Shown: piece by piece, positions 6,060 to 7,445 of the stretch
Position numbering within the stretch: position 1 is the first letter of the stretch
Layout: each line of letters begins with the position of its first letter
Assembly (NCBI GenBank): GCA_019313735.1
Contig: JAFDAR010000091.1
Location: 1-7,445, forward strand
Origin: Deltaproteobacteria bacterium
GTDB lineage: Bacteria; Desulfobacterota; Syntrophia; Syntrophales; UBA2210
Reading direction: 5' to 3'
Length of the DNA stretch: 7,445 nt
The notes under the pieces: model-generated
The model's database searches: none
What the model was told of the DNA's origin: nothing
What the model saw: only the letters and a program-made list of their open reading frames with translations
Made by a program: the position numbers and the translations under genes

Positions 6060-6908
6060 ATGAATACCATCAGAGAAATTTCCTGTGACCGTATCACCGA
6101 TACGGTAAAAGACCTCTTCATCAAGGCGAACATGGATCTTGGGGAAGATGTCCTCTCCGCCATAAAGAGGGCCGCTGAAGCGGAAGACTCGGAACTTGGC
6201 AGATATGCCCTCGATAAAATTATTAAAAATGCTAAAATTGCGAAGGATACATCCCTGCCACTCTGCCAGGACACGGGACTTGCGGTTGTATTCGTGGAAC
6301 TGGGACAGGATGTTCATGTAACGGGTGATTTCAATGAAGCCGTTCAGGAAGGTGTCCGAAGAGCGTACAGGGATGGCTTTCTGAGAAAATCCATATGTGA
6401 TCCCATCTCAAGAGAAAATACCGGTGACAACACACCCGCGGTTATCCACACAGAGATAGTTAAAGGGGACAGGATACGAATTATCGCCATGCCGAAGGGG
6501 GGCGGGAGTGAGAATATGAGCAGCTCCGTCATGCTGCTTCCGTCGGCAGGACTTGAGGGTATAAGGAAGCACATTGTGACCATGGTGAAAGAAGCCGGGC
6601 CCAATCCATGCCCGCCAACAATCGTAGGGGCAGGTATAGGCGGGTCGATTGAAAAATCGGCGCTGCTCGCCAAAAAGGCTCTGTTGCGCCCTCTGGGCGA
6701 GCCGAACCGGTCGGACACTCGATTGTCAAAGTTTGAAAAGGAAACTCTGGATGAGATAAACAGGCTTGGCATAGGTCCCCAGGGATATGGTGGCCAGACT
6801 ACCTCCCTTGCCGTGCATGTGGAGATGATGCCTTGCCATATTGCAAGCCTTCCTGTTACTGTCAACATACAATGCCACGTTGCGCGCCATAAGGAAGCGG
6901 TAATCTGA
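6060..6908 (+). CDS. Class I fumarate hydratase, alpha subunit (N-terminal domain protein)
   Basis: With its beta partner this forms the oxygen-sensitive 4Fe-4S hydro-lyase that interconverts fumarate and L-malate in the cytosol. The 282-residue length fits the stand-alone alpha subunit of two-gene enzymes; in E. coli FumA both parts are fused. The likely three cluster cysteines are present in family contexts: C69 (SLPLCQDTG), C184 (GPNPCPPT) and C272 (VNIQCHVARH). Other signatures are ENTGDNTPAVIH, MPKGGGSEN and IGPQGYGGQTT. The main alternative is the L-tartrate dehydratase alpha subunit (TtdA), which is homologous; fumarase is favoured by general occurrence only. It follows recR by 9 bp without a strong ribosome site, and the beta gene starts 5 bp after its stop. 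Confidence 0.93.
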   Translation: MNTIREISCDRITDTVKDLFIKANMDLGEDVLSAIKRAAEAEDSELGRYALDKIIKNAKIAKDTSLPLCQDTGLAVVFVELGQDVHVTGDFNEAVQEGVRRAYRDGFLRKSICDPISRENTGDNTPAVIHTEIVKGDRIRIIAMPKGGGSENMSSSVMLLPSAGLEGIRKHIVTMVKEAGPNPCPPTIVGAGIGGSIEKSALLAKKALLRPLGEPNRSDTRLSKFEKETLDEINRLGIGPQGYGGQTTSLAVHVEMMPCHIASLPVTVNIQCHVARHKEAVI

Positions 6909-6913
6909 AATCA

Positions 6914-7445
6914 ATGAAGAATCCGAAAAGAATCCATACACCCATCACCAAAGATATCTGTGACGAATTGAGTGCCGGCGATATGGTGCTGCTGAGCGGG
7001 AGTATCATAACCGGCAGGGATACGGCGCATAAAAGACTTTCCATGCTGATAGCCGAAGGAAGAGATCTCCCCGTGAAACTCGACGGAGAAACAATCTTCT
7101 ACGCGGCTCCCACACCTCCAAGACCCGGCCGGATTATAGGGTCCATAGGGCCGACGACAAGCTACCGGATGGACGAATACGCACCCGCTCTGATGCGGTC
7201 AGGACTCAGAGGAATGATCGGCAAGGGAAAACGATCTGCCGAAGTCAGGGCTGCCATCATGAAATATAAGGCCGTATATTTCGGGGCCATGGGAGGAATT
7301 GCCGCCCTGATGGCGGGGTGTGTAAAGAGGGCCGATGTTATCGCCTACGAGGATCTCGGACCCGAGGCAATCATGCGTCTGGAGATAGAAGACTTCCCGT
7401 TGATTGTCATAGATGATACAAAGGGCGGGGATCTTTACGAAGACG
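6914..7445 (+). CDS. Class I fumarate hydratase, beta subunit (C-terminal domain protein), partial at right edge
   Basis: This frame opens with ATG 5 bp after the alpha subunit stop and stays open for 177 codons to the window end, so the stop lies outside; the usual length of about 185-190 residues suggests that little is missing. Family motifs run in order: GDMVLLSGSIITGRDTAHKRL (22-42), PTPPRPGRIIGSIGPTTSYRMD (66-87), LRGMIGKGKRS, YFGAMGGIAALMAGCVK and IAYEDLGPEAIMRLEIEDFP, ending at VIDDTKGGDLYED. In fused FumA this is the C-terminal swivelling domain that completes the active site. L-tartrate dehydratase beta (TtdB) is the homologous alternative. No strong Shine-Dalgarno is visible, so translational coupling to the alpha subunit is likely. 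Confidence 0.93.
   Translation, partial: MKNPKRIHTPITKDICDELSAGDMVLLSGSIITGRDTAHKRLSMLIAEGRDLPVKLDGETIFYAAPTPPRPGRIIGSIGPTTSYRMDEYAPALMRSGLRGMIGKGKRSAEVRAAIMKYKAVYFGAMGGIAALMAGCVKRADVIAYEDLGPEAIMRLEIEDFPLIVIDDTKGGDLYED

Overview
The window reads as a chromosomal housekeeping segment from an anaerobic, Gram-negative, probably deltaproteobacterial (Desulfobacterota-like) organism. Four things point that way: an oxygen-sensitive class I (4Fe-4S) fumarase encoded as two separate subunit genes, a TonB-type envelope protein, the gene order around dnaX, and the style of the intergenic repeats. The assignment is an inference from gene content, not from any search.

Layout. Positions 1-207 hold no convincing gene. 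Positions 208-2130 are two minus-strand genes: a TonB C-terminal-domain protein and, downstream of it, a 12-helix MFS transporter with no recognisable substrate. Everything from 2173 to the right edge is on the plus strand: tadA (tRNA adenosine deaminase), tRNA-Ser(CGA), tRNA-Ser(GGA), the SRP 4.5S-type RNA (ffs), dnaX (DNA polymerase III tau/gamma), ebfC/ybaB (nucleoid-associated protein), recR (recombinational repair), then the alpha subunit of class I fumarase and its beta subunit, which runs off the right edge.

How the parts relate. The order tadA, tRNA-Ser, SRP RNA, dnaX, ebfC, recR is a classic conserved bacterial neighbourhood that joins translation, protein targeting and replication/repair functions. 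dnaX and ebfC overlap by ATGA and are surely co-transcribed. recR is separated from ebfC by a 268-bp repeat-bearing spacer, while the fumarase genes follow recR after only 9 bp and may be read through from it. TadA edits the wobble adenosine of ACG-decoding tRNA-Arg; the two serine tRNAs next to it are not its substrates.

No new defence, mobile or metabolic system is visible, and I do not claim one. The points of interest are small. (1) A seven-A slippery run lies at dnaX codons 430-432, almost exactly where E. coli dnaX frameshifts to make gamma, with near stop codons in both alternative frames. (2) An 84-bp near-perfect palindrome fills most of the spacer between the two tRNA-Ser genes. (3) A 14-bp tandem duplication joins that palindrome to the 5' end of tRNA-Ser(GGA). 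(4) The SRP RNA carries a GGGA instead of a GGAA tetraloop. (5) Two intergenic blocks (3070-3190 and 5208-5426) look like dispersed repeats.
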